The notes: generated by a model not told the origin, from the sequence alone. DNA of 64,000 nucleotides from Sipunculus nudus (GCA_026874595.1 CM049313.1:31738008-31802007); one strand, 5' to 3'. Positions 37,070 through 49,820 are shown, counted from the stretch's first letter. A program made the numbers and translations.

Positions 37070-37245
37070 TTTTTCAGAGATATTTTTGTTCAGGGAGATA
37101 AGTTTGTTTGGTTCAGTGTAATATTTTTTTCAGAGATATTTTTTGTTCAGGGAGATAAGTTTGTTTGGTTTAATGTAATATTTTTTTCAGAGATATTTTT
37201 TGTTCAGGGAGATAAGTTTGTTTGGTTCAGTGTAATATTTTTTTC
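37070..37245. repeat. Tandem repeat, 57 bp x 3
   Basis: TTCAGGGAGATAAGTTTGTT recurs at 37089, 37146 and 37203 (period 57), followed by GGTTCAGTGTAATATTTTTT. Copies are nearly identical, so this is a recent expansion. Confidence 0.92.
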
Positions 37246-39335
37246 CTTTCACAGTGTCCTGCTCTATTGATGTTTCTTCTTAAGTAATTGCCCTTCAATG
37301 AAATAATGAAGACATCCTGATTCTATAATACATGATGGTACAAACAGTGTAGGACCCAGCAGGTGGATTGGTTTTAAGAACATTGAGGAATTTTGATGAG
37401 CGTTTGAGTCCATTATGTAAGGTCTCTTCTCCCCAGTAAAATGTGCTGGTAATTGTTGTTTGCATAATTAATATACACCAGGTCAGTGCTATATACTTTA
37501 AATCCAGCCTCATCAAACTGCTCATTTTCAGTTCAAAATGAATGAAAACATTATTTCATATTTTATTTCCAATTTATGCAGTTAATACTAGATTAATTAT
37601 GTTTTTATTATAACCTTGCTATAGAGCACATTTATTCTTTTATTTATATTCCTCTAGAAAGAGAGACAAATAGTTTTCTAAAACATGTCAGATTCACCAA
37701 GTGCTATATACTGGTATATACTTTTATAAATAATGATGTCTAGGTTTGTAATTTCAAATAAAAAATTATCTTATATGCATTTTCGGAAATAATTATACCC
37801 TTAATTTTCAGATATAATATCTCATTTTTATTTTCAAAAATACCTTATTTTCCTTTCAAATATAATGATATCTTATTTGTATTTTCAAATACAATATTTC
37901 TAATCAAAACAGAAAGAGACCAGTAAAACTCATGGATCATGAGTGTATATATGTAGGACCATAAAAATCTGGGTTACATGTATTGATTCACGCAGATGAC
38001 AAGTCCTTATGAACTATTGTATTGTACATTCAGTACCTGGGCAGATCAGAAGATGTACTCCAGTGGTGTCTCCTGTCAGTGCTCATACCTGAGTAAGGCT
38101 GATGAGAGCATCAGGCTAAACACAGCTTTACTAAGTATGGCTTCACACATCTGGTTCTATTTCTTAAGCAGTCTTCCAACGGCAGCTATTTGTCTGATTC
38201 CAACAAAATGTTCCCATCTCTTTCGGATTCCAGCAAGTGCCCATTGATATGTATTGCTTGCCCTGAGTGGTAATTCTCGGGCAGATGGATAAAGATAACC
38301 TGGCATTTATTTTTCTGTGCATGTCAGCTTAAATGAATCAGTTTGTGGCACATTCTGTGATAGATAGCACCAGGCACCCCAAGTTCACTCACTGAAGGAA
38401 AAATGGCTGGAGGATATGCATGTGACCACTCACCCAGGCAGGTTTCTGTGTGCATTTAATCCACTCAGTCCAGTCTACAGATAACTACATGTGATGAAGT
38501 AGTCACTAAGATGGCAGGAATAGACATACAAAGGGATGAACTTGTAAGGACTCTGTCACTGATTCCTTGTTGGGTTGTATTTCTGAAATAAGATGAAAAC
38601 AAGAGTTCCTAGAGGACCTCCAGACATATTCAGCCAATAAACAAGGCCTTAACATCCCTCTGTTTTGGGGAACATTCCTATCTTGCCAAATGTTTTTGTT
38701 ACACTCCAGCCATGACTAGCAATACAAGTCCATTCCTGCTTGAAATAGGAAATTTAATTTTACTCCTGGGAGAGCATTTCATATTTCAAGGGGTCAAAGA
38801 GTTACACGATTGCACCATATCTCTTGGCTGTAACATTATTATGGAAGATTGGATAGTAAATCATGCCTGTGCTGGCTCCATTATCATTAATGTAAGGACC
38901 AGTGTGTCAGGTTTTATTTTTATCCCTGAATGATGAATCAGAGCTGGGTCCCCTTTTCCTTAGCACTGGTTTTCTGGATGAATGCAGACACAGTGAGGCG
39001 AGCAGTTTCTGTCAAGATGGAAGGCTGATCCATCATGGTTAATTAAACTCAGCATCAGAATCAAAATCAGCCAATTGCTGGCACAGTCTTCAAGCAGCTA
39101 TAGACATCTGGTTTTGTCCACTTTGGAAGTCAGAAGTATGAAAAATCATATAAGTGATCTTCTCGCATGGATTAATTGGTACAAACAGGTTACAGCTATC
39201 ACATTTCTGTTTACAATTTGCAGATAAGCATTTTCGGTGTAAGAGTCCACATGTTAGCCACAGTTTGTATCACTTACCCCCAACAGAAGCAGGTGTTCAC
39301 AGAGCTGTAGTTTTAAAGAGATCCACTTGACAGGA
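37246..39335. other. Unique DNA, partly conserved-looking
   Basis: No tandem repeats. 38640-39120 has balanced composition and several homeodomain-type words (TCATTAATG near 38885, TTAATTAA near 39040) plus AGGGGTCAAAGAG, which resembles a nuclear-receptor half-site. It is a possible conserved non-coding element, but this is inference. Confidence 0.4.
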
Positions 39336-39339
39336 CCAC

Positions 39340-40030
39340 TTATAGTGCCTAAATGGTATGGTGTCACAACTCATAGTGCCTAGGTGGTAAGGATTTACAC
39401 CTCATAGGGCCTGGGTGGTAGGGTGTCACACTTCATTGTGCCTTAGTGGTAGTTTATTTCATCTCATGTGCCTCACTGGTAATGTGTAACACCTCATGGT
39501 GTCTTAATGGTAGAGTGTCACACCTCTTAGTGCTGGGATGGTAGGGTGTCACAGCTCATTGTGCCTTAACGGTAGAGTGTCACACCTCATAGTGCCTTAA
39601 TAGTAGGGTTTCACACTTCATAGTGCCTGGGTAGTGAGGTGGCACAATTCATTGTGCCTTAATGGTAGTGTATTTCACCTCATAGTGCCTTGAATGTAAG
39701 GTGTCACCCCTCATGGTGTCTTAATGGTAGGGTGTCACACCTCTTAGTGCCGGGATGGTAGGGTGTCACAGCTCATTGTGCCTTAATGGTAGAGTGTCAC
39801 ACCTCATAGTGCCTTAATGGTAGGGTTTCACACTTCATAGTGCCTGAGTAGTGGGATGGCACCCTTAATTGTGCCTTAATGGTAGTGTATTTCACCTCAT
39901 AGTGCCTTAATGGTAGGGTGTCACACCTCAGTGCCTTGATGGTAGGGTGTCACACCTCATAGTGCCTGGATCACAGAATCACACGACTTAATGCCTAGAT
40001 AGCAGAATCACACCTCACAGTGCCTTGTGT
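39340..40030. repeat. Minisatellite, ~31 bp unit
   Basis: About 22 copies of CACCTCATAGTGCCTTAATG followed by GTAGGGTGTCA. A multi-unit block is duplicated: CACCTCTTAGTGC at 39521 recurs at 39738 (offset 217 bp = seven units), with the same flanking variants GTAGTG...GGTGGCA or GGATGGCA and GTGTATTTCACC. Confidence 0.93.
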
Positions 40031-40210
40031 GAAGAGTGTGTGGTGTTATAGAGGGACATGGGGGACACAGGCACCTGGCGACTGATTCAACCACAGTCTG
40101 GATCTCAGAGACCATGAGTAGGCCTATCCACCATCACGGGAAATATGAAAACTATTGTGATAATATTTTTAGCCACCTGAAGGAAGTGGATATAACTGTG
40201 TTGCACAGAT

Positions 40211-40215
<5 letters not shown>

Positions 40216-40300
<85 letters not shown>
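40216..40300. repeat. Long TA microsatellite
   Basis: About 85 bp of uninterrupted TA. Frames of 80-91 codons on both strands across it are artefacts with Tyr-Ile repeats. Confidence 0.98.
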
Positions 40301-40302
<2 letters not shown>

Positions 40303-41204
40303 CATAAGTAAATTCATGTTCCAGCCTTGGACTGAATATGGTTTCACTTAATTGTTTATTGATCATACAGAACTTTGTTGACCTCCAAGTATCACTGGGC
40401 TAACTAATAATATTGAGTGTCCCAATTAGAAATGTAATGGTAATTACCATCCAAAACTGAAGCAGGGCAGGATTATAGGGGTGATCAATAAGTGACAGGC
40501 AGCCAGTGAAACAAATTGATGAGCTTCTAAAACTTAGGAACAATAGGATAATCTGTTTCACTTTGGGAATAGAAATAAAAAGTCAAGCTCACAAATTATG
40601 CATGTCATGTATTCATGGAATGAGTATTTTGTCCGGACACACAGTGAGGGGTCCAGGATGCAGACCTCTTTTGTAATCAATTGAACCCTGTCAAGGTGTC
40701 CATAAAACTAATCCATGATTGATTAGCCTGCATTAAACCTTCAGGAGAGCAGCCAACCACATGTTAAAACAAGTTCTCATGTACAATCTGTAACTTCAGT
40801 TTGCAGTTCAACAAAGATATATGAGTCACTCAGAGAGGGATGGGTAATGATGAGTACCAGTTATATAAGTTCATATATGGCCTCTGTGATTGATATATGC
40901 AGAGCCTGTTTATCTACAATCTGTTAGTAAACAAAGTACATGCTCATATGTTGACAAACAGAAAAACCATGTAACTTGAGATGATTGTTGCATTCATGTG
41001 GAATTTGAATGGTCACTAACTGAAAAGACCCCTTTGCAAAACTCTGGTTTACCTGACAAGATGTCAATCTTGAAAGTGTTGGATTTATTTTGGTGGGTCC
41101 CAGATATAGCAAACAAGAAGTTATAGCTTTTTCCTTTACTATTTTGTAAAAGGTCCAAGGGATTATCTTTTATTTATAGGTGTCAGATGTCAGAATAGGA
41201 CCCT
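40301..41204. other. Unique DNA
   Basis: No tandem structure and no supported coding segment. One short AT-rich stretch with many stops on both strands. Confidence 0.5.
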
Positions 41205-41420
41205 TAAAACAACAGATAACAGTCCCCATGTCCTGTTGACAGACATTGACAACAGTCCCCATGTCCTGTTGACAGACATTGACAACAGTCCCCATGTCCT
41301 GTTGACAGACACTGACAACAGTCCCCATGTCCTGTTGACAGACATTGACAACAGTCCCCATGTCCTGTTGACAGACATTGACAACAGTCCCCATGTCCTG
41401 TTGACAGACATTGACACTGT
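41205..41420. repeat. Minisatellite, 33 bp x 6, hairpin-forming
   Basis: Six nearly identical copies of GTTGACAGACATTGACAACA followed by GTCCCCATGTCCT. In each unit CAACAG and CTGTTG form a perfect 6 bp stem around TCCCCATGTC. The 33 bp period (11 codons) opens several frames of 72-75 codons on both strands, none of which I regard as genes. Confidence 0.95.
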
Positions 41421-41651
41421 CAGCTTATCATGTCATCTTAATTTGTTCTCTTAAAATCAGCCCTTGTGGTATATTTATAGTAAGAGGAACTTTTTGTGGC
41501 AATTGCATGTAATGTACTGGCAGTAACATATAATGCTCTATTGTGCAGACTGCAGATATATGTGTGATAAAAAGTAAACACGGGTCAAAGCTTCATATAG
41601 ACAGTCCTGGCCAGGAAATGGCTCTTTCACAAATACCTTCTAGAAAATTAA

Positions 41652-41667
41652 CCCCCCCCCCCCCCCC
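41652..41667. repeat. Poly-C tract
   Basis: A run of 16 C. Confidence 0.95.
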
Positions 41668-44120
41668 AAGACAATTTACCCTGCTACACACACACATGCA
41701 CACAGTAATTTCCTCAAGATAATTACGCCCCAGACAGTTACCCTCTAATACCATTACACTGCCATCTGTACATATAAAAATCATAGGTATAACACATCTA
41801 GAATATGGTGATATTAAATAATTAAATCAATTTACAAAGAAAACCATCTGTAGAAATAATTAGATATTAACTTTATATGCCTGTTTTATTTTTTTTGGTG
41901 TAAATAAATTATTTGAAAGTACAGCATATAACATGTAAGCTTGTTTTTTTTCTTTGTTCCTTATAGGCAATCTACGTGATCTCATTTAAGGTAATTATTA
42001 CATGGCCACTGAAACTGCCTGTATTTCTGATAAAGCAGCTGCCACTAACCATCATTTGTTCCTTTTTCATGGAAAATCATCAGATATGTAGCCTGACTGT
42101 GTTTAAAAATAAAAAAAAACCCAGACACCTGGATATATCTGGTGGTAATATATTTGTATGCTGCTTTTTCAGGGTGTGGTACAGGGACCACCCAGAGATA
42201 TGTTGGGCAGCTTATGAATATTTCCTTCCGGCATTCAGACCATTCCACTAACTCCAGCAAATTCATAATAACTTCCTGTCTTGAAGGCTTTCTTATTTAT
42301 ATGAGGAACTTTCTTATAAGGTCTTAATTCATATATAAAAATATGACATAAGACATACCTGTCTAATTGACCTTACCTCACACATTATTAGGCTGATTAA
42401 GTATATCAGACAGTGAGTCAACTTATCTCAAATAATGATCCTTCATTTTTCATCCAGATGTCTGGAGTTGACTTTAGCAAATGGTAAGATGGGAGGATTT
42501 AGGTAACTTGTAATGGGCTTTGGTGGAGCTGACTTTATAATTATATAATTAGCAGATTCAATGAGCATGTTAGCAAATGTCAAAATGAGTTTTGAGCTGT
42601 TAGTAGGGTGTGATTCCATATAAGCAATCCGACACATAATTTCTAGTCTTTTACTACAGAATTACATTACAGAAATTTTTGTTTCATTTGGTGAATTTTA
42701 TGTTACTTAACAAAAATGAGTATTCTATAATTAAAGGCATGTTCCAGTCTTTATTTATCCAAAAATATAAAAATATGTCACTTGACATATTTTTAAAGTT
42801 ATCAGTACTTTCTCTCTTTGTCCCCCATATCCATTGCCACATTTAAACACCCTTATGATAGAGAGGTGACATCGTATATACATTAGTGGCCTTCATTTAC
42901 AAATTCCCCATCAGATCCATTGAACATTGTCTGTGTCTTCAGCATGCTGGCGCTGCTTTAGGTCTGCTGATGTTTACACAGAAATGCCCTCCCTTCGTTT
43001 CACCATTTTAAGAAATTCCTTATCGAATGCCACATGACAGGCCTCTGAATTGTAACCTGGAGCAATTCAGAAAATCATGCTCATGTTCTCTCTGGCTTTT
43101 GTACTTTCTAATGTGCATATGGAAACACTAGTGATATTATTACTGTAAAAGTGATTTAATTGAGCTTTATTATGCCTAGGAAAGGTCTGTGGTGGAGTTG
43201 ACTTTAGCAGATATAGTGGGTTAGATGACTTGGGCTGCTATAGAGTGGACTTACATAGTATCCTGGTGGAGTATTCACTGTATCATATTCCTGACTGGAT
43301 TGCAGTGGATTCCCAGACCAATCTTCATCTTTTATTTTGGTAAAGCAAGGGGTACATCATTATAAACTTGTGAACATGCCCTGAGTGCTGGCCACCATGT
43401 CAGCTGGTCTATTATATCTTTATTAATACCCAGTGTGTGTCAGACCCTGAGTGATTTTGTTGCTCTGAGATATGAGCAGAACAGCAACATCAGATCCAGT
43501 AAGATGGCAATAAATCACAAAACTAAAACTACGCTCATCCTCCATTCAAAAATAGAGAAAGATCGGGCTGGTGGCCACTGTGAGTGCTCCACCTGTTTGG
43601 CTGCTGTAAGACTGCTTTTTTCTGGTATGACAGCCTTTACTTGCTGAAACTCTGTTGTTCTTTTCTTATGCTGTGGATGACATTAGTAGAAGTAGGCTTG
43701 TACAGGAATTATAGATCAGATTGCTAATTCATGACAATATACTTTCTATACAACACTTGATTAAACTGGTCTGGTGGTTGCCAGACTATTCACGAGCCAG
43801 AAGAAGCCTGACCTACTGGCAAAGATCAATAGCTTCTTTTCTGTATGCCAGTTCCATGTTATTAAAAATGTTTGCACTGTCAATCAATCAGCTGTTTAAA
43901 ATGATCCCGGTCTCTCAGGAACAGGGTTATAGCCCTTTTTTTACATTTGTTTTTAATATAAATGTATGAACTTTGATTCTGGTCTCATCGATGGGCTGAG
44001 TGATAATTTTACATCTTGTGGTAACAGACAATATTGACAGAAACATCACCCCATGCTTTGTGTCCAGTACTGTGGTTGGCTTCATATTTGCAGGTTAAAT
44101 TTGTGTGATTTTTATTTATA
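41668..44120. other. Unique DNA
   Basis: About 2.4 kb with no tandem repeats. Several short overlapping frames occur on both strands near 41976-42327, but their composition is AT-driven and they lack splice or start context. Nothing here is supported as a gene. Confidence 0.5.
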
Positions 44121-44548
44121 GCTCATCTGGCCATAGGCTAAAATATGCCATGGTGATGCAGCATCTGTCTGTCCATCCGTCAAGTGTCCATTTAAAGTTC
44201 ACAAAAAATATTTCTCCTTTCTTTCTTGACTGCAATTTTGAATCTGTTTGTTCATCTGAAAGGGCTAGGTGTGAGCTTCTTAACTTCTACAAAGAATTTT
44301 AAAATTATTAATATGCAAATTAATTTATGCAAGTTTTGTTCAAAATCACAAAATATGCTTATCCTTAATTTTTTTTACTGATTTTGAGTCTGTTTGTTTT
44401 ATCTGATAAGGCTTGGAGCTGCCATCTCAATTTTCACACAAAATTTAAAACCTGCAGGTGGGGCCTTCAAGTAGGACCTTTCTGTGATGAAAAGTTCATC
44501 CAATGCAGCCAGAGAGAATATTTTATGTTGCTAGGGTGCCAGATGAGC
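44121..44548. mobile_element. Short TIR element, 428 bp
   Basis: Ends in perfect 11 bp inverted repeats: GCTCATCTGGC at 44121-44131 and GCCAGATGAGC at 44538-44548. The match continues imperfectly inward (CATAGGCT versus CTAGGGT). The head then reads CATGGTGATGCAGC and CTGTCTGTCCATCCGTC, a head type seen in many mollusc repeats. Two internal segments resemble each other (GACTGCAATTTTGAATCTGTTTG near 44229 and ACTGATTTTGAGTCTGTTTG near 44377). No clear target duplication and no coding capacity. Confidence 0.72.
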
Positions 44549-45181
44549 AGTACATCATAGACATTCTGGTTAACTGACTTATGACATATCAGTACACAGT
44601 CACACCTTACCTATTGAGAGTATATCCATATTGTTTGATCAAATATCTAATCTGCCAACAAAATGTTATCAGTTTGACAGGTCCCTTAGAAAGGAATATT
44701 GTTTGAGGGGAAATTCTTGTCCATTATTGAAAAATATACATGAAAAGATCAGCTTATATTTGTAATTTATCTTTTTTCATCTTTATCTGTTTCATCATTT
44801 ACAGTTTACAAAAAGATATGTTATAATTTATGATGTCAATCTTTTGACTTTTGATGAGGCATGGATAATGAGCATGAGATATCAATGAGGTTAACTGGTG
44901 ATAATTTGCTGTCACCAGAAAACATGATTTTCAGATCCTCACAAACTAAAAGCCAACAACAGTATAATCAGGTACAAACTGTTCATGTAACCTAGCTAAC
45001 ACAATCCAAAAAGCATTCCATTTATTTTTTTTAGCTGGTCCATTTTGAAACCATATGTGCCCAGGGAATACCATGCCGAGTTGTAAACAAAGTACAGTTC
45101 ATACTAATCACAGACATAGATGTAACATGACCTTTTCAGTGAGTGATTATGGTCTAGTATAAAGCAATCACTTACTAGTAA

Positions 45182-46920
45182 CTAGAATACTTCATGTATC
45201 TACCAAAATCAGAGTGGAACAGGTGAGGTTAGGCATGGATTGAGTGGCAAAGAGAAATAGTGAGATGTCTTGCATAGAAGCATGGAACCATGATCCACGT
45301 GAACATAATTGTAGGTGGTGCCTACTGATATGTGAAAGAGAAAGCAATCCAAGATATCTACAGATGCCAAAATTCAGGTGGATAAGTCAAACAACTGCTG
45401 AGATACAAGTGATTTTTACCCTAGGCAGTTGAACAGATGGGCACCATGCAAAAATGGTGGTTAGTTGGGCCACCAAATTTTATAACTGTAGAGCTATGTA
45501 AGATCTGTAATCATGCAAAATCTCAGGCCAATATGTCAAACCAGTCCTAAGATATTAGCATGGATGTCTGCAGCATAAACGCAAATAAAGGTGGTGCCAC
45601 CTGCCATAAATTGAGAGTTATTCAAGATGTATACATATGCAAAATTATAGGCAGATAAGTTAAACTACTGCCAGGATACGAGTGATTTTATGCCAGAGCA
45701 GACAAACAGAAGGACACTGTGCAAAAATGGTTGCATGTGATGCCACCAGTTTTGCATATAATAAAGAGTCCTGAGATATTAGCATAAATGTCTGCAGCAT
45801 AAACATAAATGTAGGTGGTGCCACCTGCCATTAAACCAAGAGAGCTATCCAAGATTCATACATATGCAAAATTTTTGACAGATAAATCAAACCACTGCAG
45901 AGATGAGTGATTTTATCCCATGGCAGAAAAACAGAAGAAACCTGTGCAAAAATTGTTGCAGCTGGTGCCACCAGTTTTCTGTATAGTAAAGAGCTATGTG
46001 AGATCTATACACATTCAAAATTTCAGGAGGATACATCAAACTAGTCCTGAGATATTAGCATGGAGGTCTGCAGCATGACAGTGAATGTAGGTGGGGAAAC
46101 CTGTCATAAAAATCAAGAAAGCTATATATATTTCTCAAGAAGATGATGTTATTTTGTCAGTGATCGCAGTAGAGAATGAATGGACTTGAATTAGCACCAA
46201 TGAAATGAGGTGACATCATGTGATATGAGCCACAAATCTGATTGGTCCGTGGGAGATCAATAATTCTGGGATTGATTGCGCAAGCCCCAACCCCAAAAAT
46301 GGTGACGTGATCAATTTTGACAACACACCCTCACCCCGTTCAGCTGAATTGCAAGACCTAATATATCACAGGTACTCCTGCAGGGAACTTGATTTATAAC
46401 TGTTAGATATATAATATTCCCTGGAGTCCTGCACAAAGATTTTTGCTGTAGCAAAGTTGGATATCCAGGATGTATACACATACAAAATTTCAGGTGGATA
46501 AGTCCAACCACTGCAGAGATATGAGTGATTTTAACCAAAGGCAGATGACCAGATTAATACTGTCCAAAAATTGTTGCAGGTGGCGCCATCAGTTTTTTGT
46601 ATGATATGAAGCTATCCAAGGGCTACACTCATGCAAATGTCAACCCGATTGGTCAAATGAGTCTGAAGATATGATGGTTAATGTATGAAAACAGAGGCAC
46701 AGATGGATGCACTGCTGCTAGAGGAAAGGTCAGAGGTTAATGTGAAATGGTTAGGCACCAGTTAACATGTGACCCGATAATTGTGTCAGTTTTAAGAAAA
46801 ATCAGTCCAGTGGTCTCAGAGGAGTTCTCCAGAAATGAAATGCAGCAGTGCATGGTGGTGGAGGCTGAGGTGGAACCTGATCAAAAACATAGTATCCACA
46901 AAACTTTTTGACAATTACAA
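45182..46920 (-). mobile_element. Non-autonomous Helitron-like element, copy 2
   Basis: Reverse-complement relative of 5826-7502. On the minus strand, 46690-46920 matches the 5' flank of copy 1 (GGAGAACTCC, then ACCACTGG, then CTCTGACCTTTCCTCT). The core follows with CTGCAGACATCC words (45565, 45790 and 46065 region) and GGTGGTGCCACCT palindromes (near 45590, 45815, 46579). The last 80 bp (CCATGCCT, CCACTCTGATTTTGG) lead to TATTCTAG at the 3' end (CTAG at 45182-45185). The terminal hairpin seen in the other copies is deleted. A short unrelated-looking patch at 46140-46390 interrupts the core and may be an insertion. Confidence 0.72.
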
Positions 46921-47054
46921 TATTTAGCTGGATGAATCATTGTATGTTTTCAGCAAGCACTGTTATTGTATTCATGAGTGTTGTCTAGTCAATGCATCCT
47001 TAAAATGTCTTAATAATGAGAAGACTGCTTTGTTATGTAATTCAAGTACTTATG

Positions 47055-47390
47055 TAATGCTACACAGGTACCATCAGCGTGCTCTGTCTTGGTGTAATGT
47101 TACATGTGGTACTGTCAGTGTAGTCTGTCTTGGTGTAATGTTACATGTGGTTCTGTCAGTGTGGTCTGTCATGGTGTAATTTTACATGTGGTACTATCAG
47201 TGTGGTTTATCTATTTGTAATGTTACATGTGGTACTATCAGTGTGGTCTGTCTTGGTGTAATGTTATAGGTGGTACTGTCAGTGTGGTCTGTCTTGGTGT
47301 AATGTTACATGTGATACTATCAGTGTGGTCTTGTCTTAATGTAATGTTACATGTGGTACTATCAGTGTGGTCTGTCCTGATGTGATGTAA
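47055..47390. repeat. Minisatellite, 41 bp unit
   Basis: About eight copies of GGTGTAATGTTACATGTGGT followed by ACTATCAGTGTGGTCTGTCTT, with unit length varying by one or two bases. The first copies are the most diverged. Confidence 0.94.
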
Positions 47391-48420
47391 CTGGCCAGGA
47401 TTGCCTGTGTCTTCCTTGTAAACCCCCTGGCTTTACAAACTGTCTCCACCCTGGCTCAGCACAAGCACCTGTCCTTATTAACCATTTATCTAGGTGTCAT
47501 GAGGTCACCTATATATCCCCATTAAAATGTCAGGATAGGCTGGACTGGTTTGGTATGGATTAAGGTTGATGGTGCAGTTCATTGGAGGTGCTGGGTCAGA
47601 GACGACTTGTTAACAGTACAAGTCAATAATGATGAATATTTGACTCCTGTTGTTAACATAATTGAATTGGTTTCCAGGAAAATAAATGCTTAATTATTTA
47701 CTTTTGCTGTTTGCGAAGTGTAGGGACACAGTGAGATATTGTAATACACTTACAGTCAAAGTCCTACTGAGTTTTATTATTAAATACCAACAATACATAC
47801 AGGACATCAGACTGGCTGTAAATGTAATTAAGTGTTTCTCTCATTCACTTGCACTGTAATATTTTTATCTGTACAACTGAAATTTATTAATGCTATTAAA
47901 GATTTTGCCAGTTTGAATACAATAAAAATAGTAGGGTTGGGAATGAATACTTTCCATGAAGTTGATTGGTATTGAATGTATTGATGAACAAATAATATAA
48001 GCACCTCTGTGACTTGACCAGTATAGCCCCTATTTTATAATCAAGAAATTGAAAGAATGGGTCACAGTGGTCACTGATATAACCATATAATTAGTAACAG
48101 TCACTCTAGATTTTTATAATCATCTCATTAATACAAGAGAAAAAATAGATTTTCAGCCTGGCACTGGAGAGATTGCTGTTGGGTTTTCCTACTGTTGTTT
48201 GATCTGACAGCTAAAGATAAAAGTAAATAGAAATAATGGACATATTTATCTGAAGGAGTAGAAATAGAAATATAGCTTGTCAGACAGATCAAACCTTCCT
48301 TTAGAGAGCTGTATATGTAAAACACTTACTGGTTCAGGAGGTATGGTCATATGATGGTTTTATGAAAGAGAGAGACAGGATGAACTATGGCATATAAATT
48401 TGATCTTTGATCTATGTTAT
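47391..48420. other. Unique DNA
   Basis: No tandem repeats or RNA gene. Short frames only. Confidence 0.5.
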
Positions 48421-48725
48421 CCCGGACTTTATGTGCTGCAGCTCATGTGTTTTGTAAATTACGACCCCAGCCTTTGATTTGCATTAGTATTACAGATGAT
48501 ATATTGCCTTTGCTTAATCAATAGATACATGCTTTGATATTCCAAAGCATAAAAAAGCTCTAAATTCTATTGGGCCTCCCAGTTCCAGCACTTTGACAAC
48601 TGGCTTCAAGGGAAAACAACTTTCATAGTGGGACACTACATTTACAAACAATTAATCCAGCTCTGATTAATGATGGAGGGACCCCTTACTGCGCACCCTT
48701 TGTCTCTGTGAAACCTCCTCTTAAC
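48421..48725. promoter_or_regulatory. Candidate cis-regulatory element
   Basis: A 300 bp stretch with balanced composition and dense familiar words. CCTTTGAT (TCF/LEF type) overlaps ATTTGCAT (POU octamer-type core, 48477-48484). CTTTGATATTCCAAAG (48532-48547) is a second TCF-like site within an inverted repeat. TTGCTTAATCAATAG, TAATCC (48653-48658) and GATTAATGATGG follow. Such clusters are typical of developmental enhancers. No conservation data were available, so this is inference from motif density only. Confidence 0.35.
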
Positions 48726-49235
48726 CAGCTCAGGCCAAAACAAGGAAGTGACTCTGATCTCCAGCACAGTTTATATGGAGCAATATATGATCAGCTGGAT
48801 ATCTTATTGCCAAGATTGAAATATAGAAGACGAAAGAACCAAAAGTAGTCAGATGATCAAACACTCTCACATCAGATTTAAATACAGAACAGTATAGAAT
48901 GGTCAACCACACTGGTCTGCTTGCTAAGGCATGTAATGAAGAAAAATACACCAGCCTTTTTATAAAAAAAAGTTTAAGAGGTGCCATTTTTGTTATTTGT
49001 TGATGTCTACTTGGGAAGAAATCTCTACATGTAACTGATAAATTTGGTCTTTGGAAAAGAGAATGGCATAAATAAATTATGTGATCATAAATAAAGATGA
49101 ATATAATTCATGTCATCATGAAGCTTTATAAGGTTGTATGATTTCAGATTTAGATGCTGTGACCTGTGCTGTAGCACTGGTCATCAGCTTGAAGCATGGC
49201 AGCCAGGTCAGAGGTCATCTTCTGTGAGGCCTGAA
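48726..49235. other. Unique DNA
   Basis: No tandem repeats. The minus-strand 85-codon frame at 48730-48987 shows no recognisable domain and lacks signals. Confidence 0.5.
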
Positions 49236-49820
49236 TACTTGTAGATACTGGTCCAACCTGAGCAGGCCATCAATGGGGACGGAGTGTTTAATCTAATACT
49301 TTCCTTGAGTGATTCAGGAATAAATGTGGCAGTTCTCATTAATCTAATCCCATGAGTGAGTGACTGTGAAATCAATGTTTGGATCGTCCTCGGTCCAAGG
49401 ATTCTCCAAACCCCCAGGTTACATGTGAAAACAACCAGTGAACAATAGGAAACCTAAATGGTTCTGTATTAATGACCAGTGTGTATGTTCCATAGAAACT
49501 ATCAACTATGCTAAGGTTTATTGAAAGAAGTAGCATTCTAGGAACAGCTCTCTCTGGAGAGAAAATTATTGTTTTGAAAAAGTGTAAACAAAGGTTTCAT
49601 GTTCTGTTTATATTGAGTGTATGCGTGCATGTATCAGTCATCTGTTCATGCACATGCCACAGCATGTAGGTGATTAAATGTCTGTCTAATCATTTTCTGT
49701 TAATCAGCTCATTAGCCTCCCTGTAACCAGCCAAGCAATCAGCTTTTAATCATGCTCCCCAGTACAGCACGGTACCAGTTACATTTTTACCTCAGCCATT
49801 GTACAAAGTACCTGTAGAGA
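49236..49820. promoter_or_regulatory. Candidate cis-regulatory region with TAATC words
   Basis: Repeated TAATC/TAATCA words: GTTTAATCTAATAC near 49289, CATTAATCTAATCCC near 49338 (TAATCC at 49345-49350), then CTAATCA, TTAATCAGCTCATTAG, CAATCAGC and TTTTAATCATGC between 49680 and 49755. These are bicoid/Otx- and homeodomain-type cores. The sequence between is neither repetitive nor AT-saturated. Inference only. Confidence 0.33.

Noticed and set aside
40036-40347. Tyr-Ile repeat frames on both strands
   Set aside because: They cross an 85 bp TA microsatellite.
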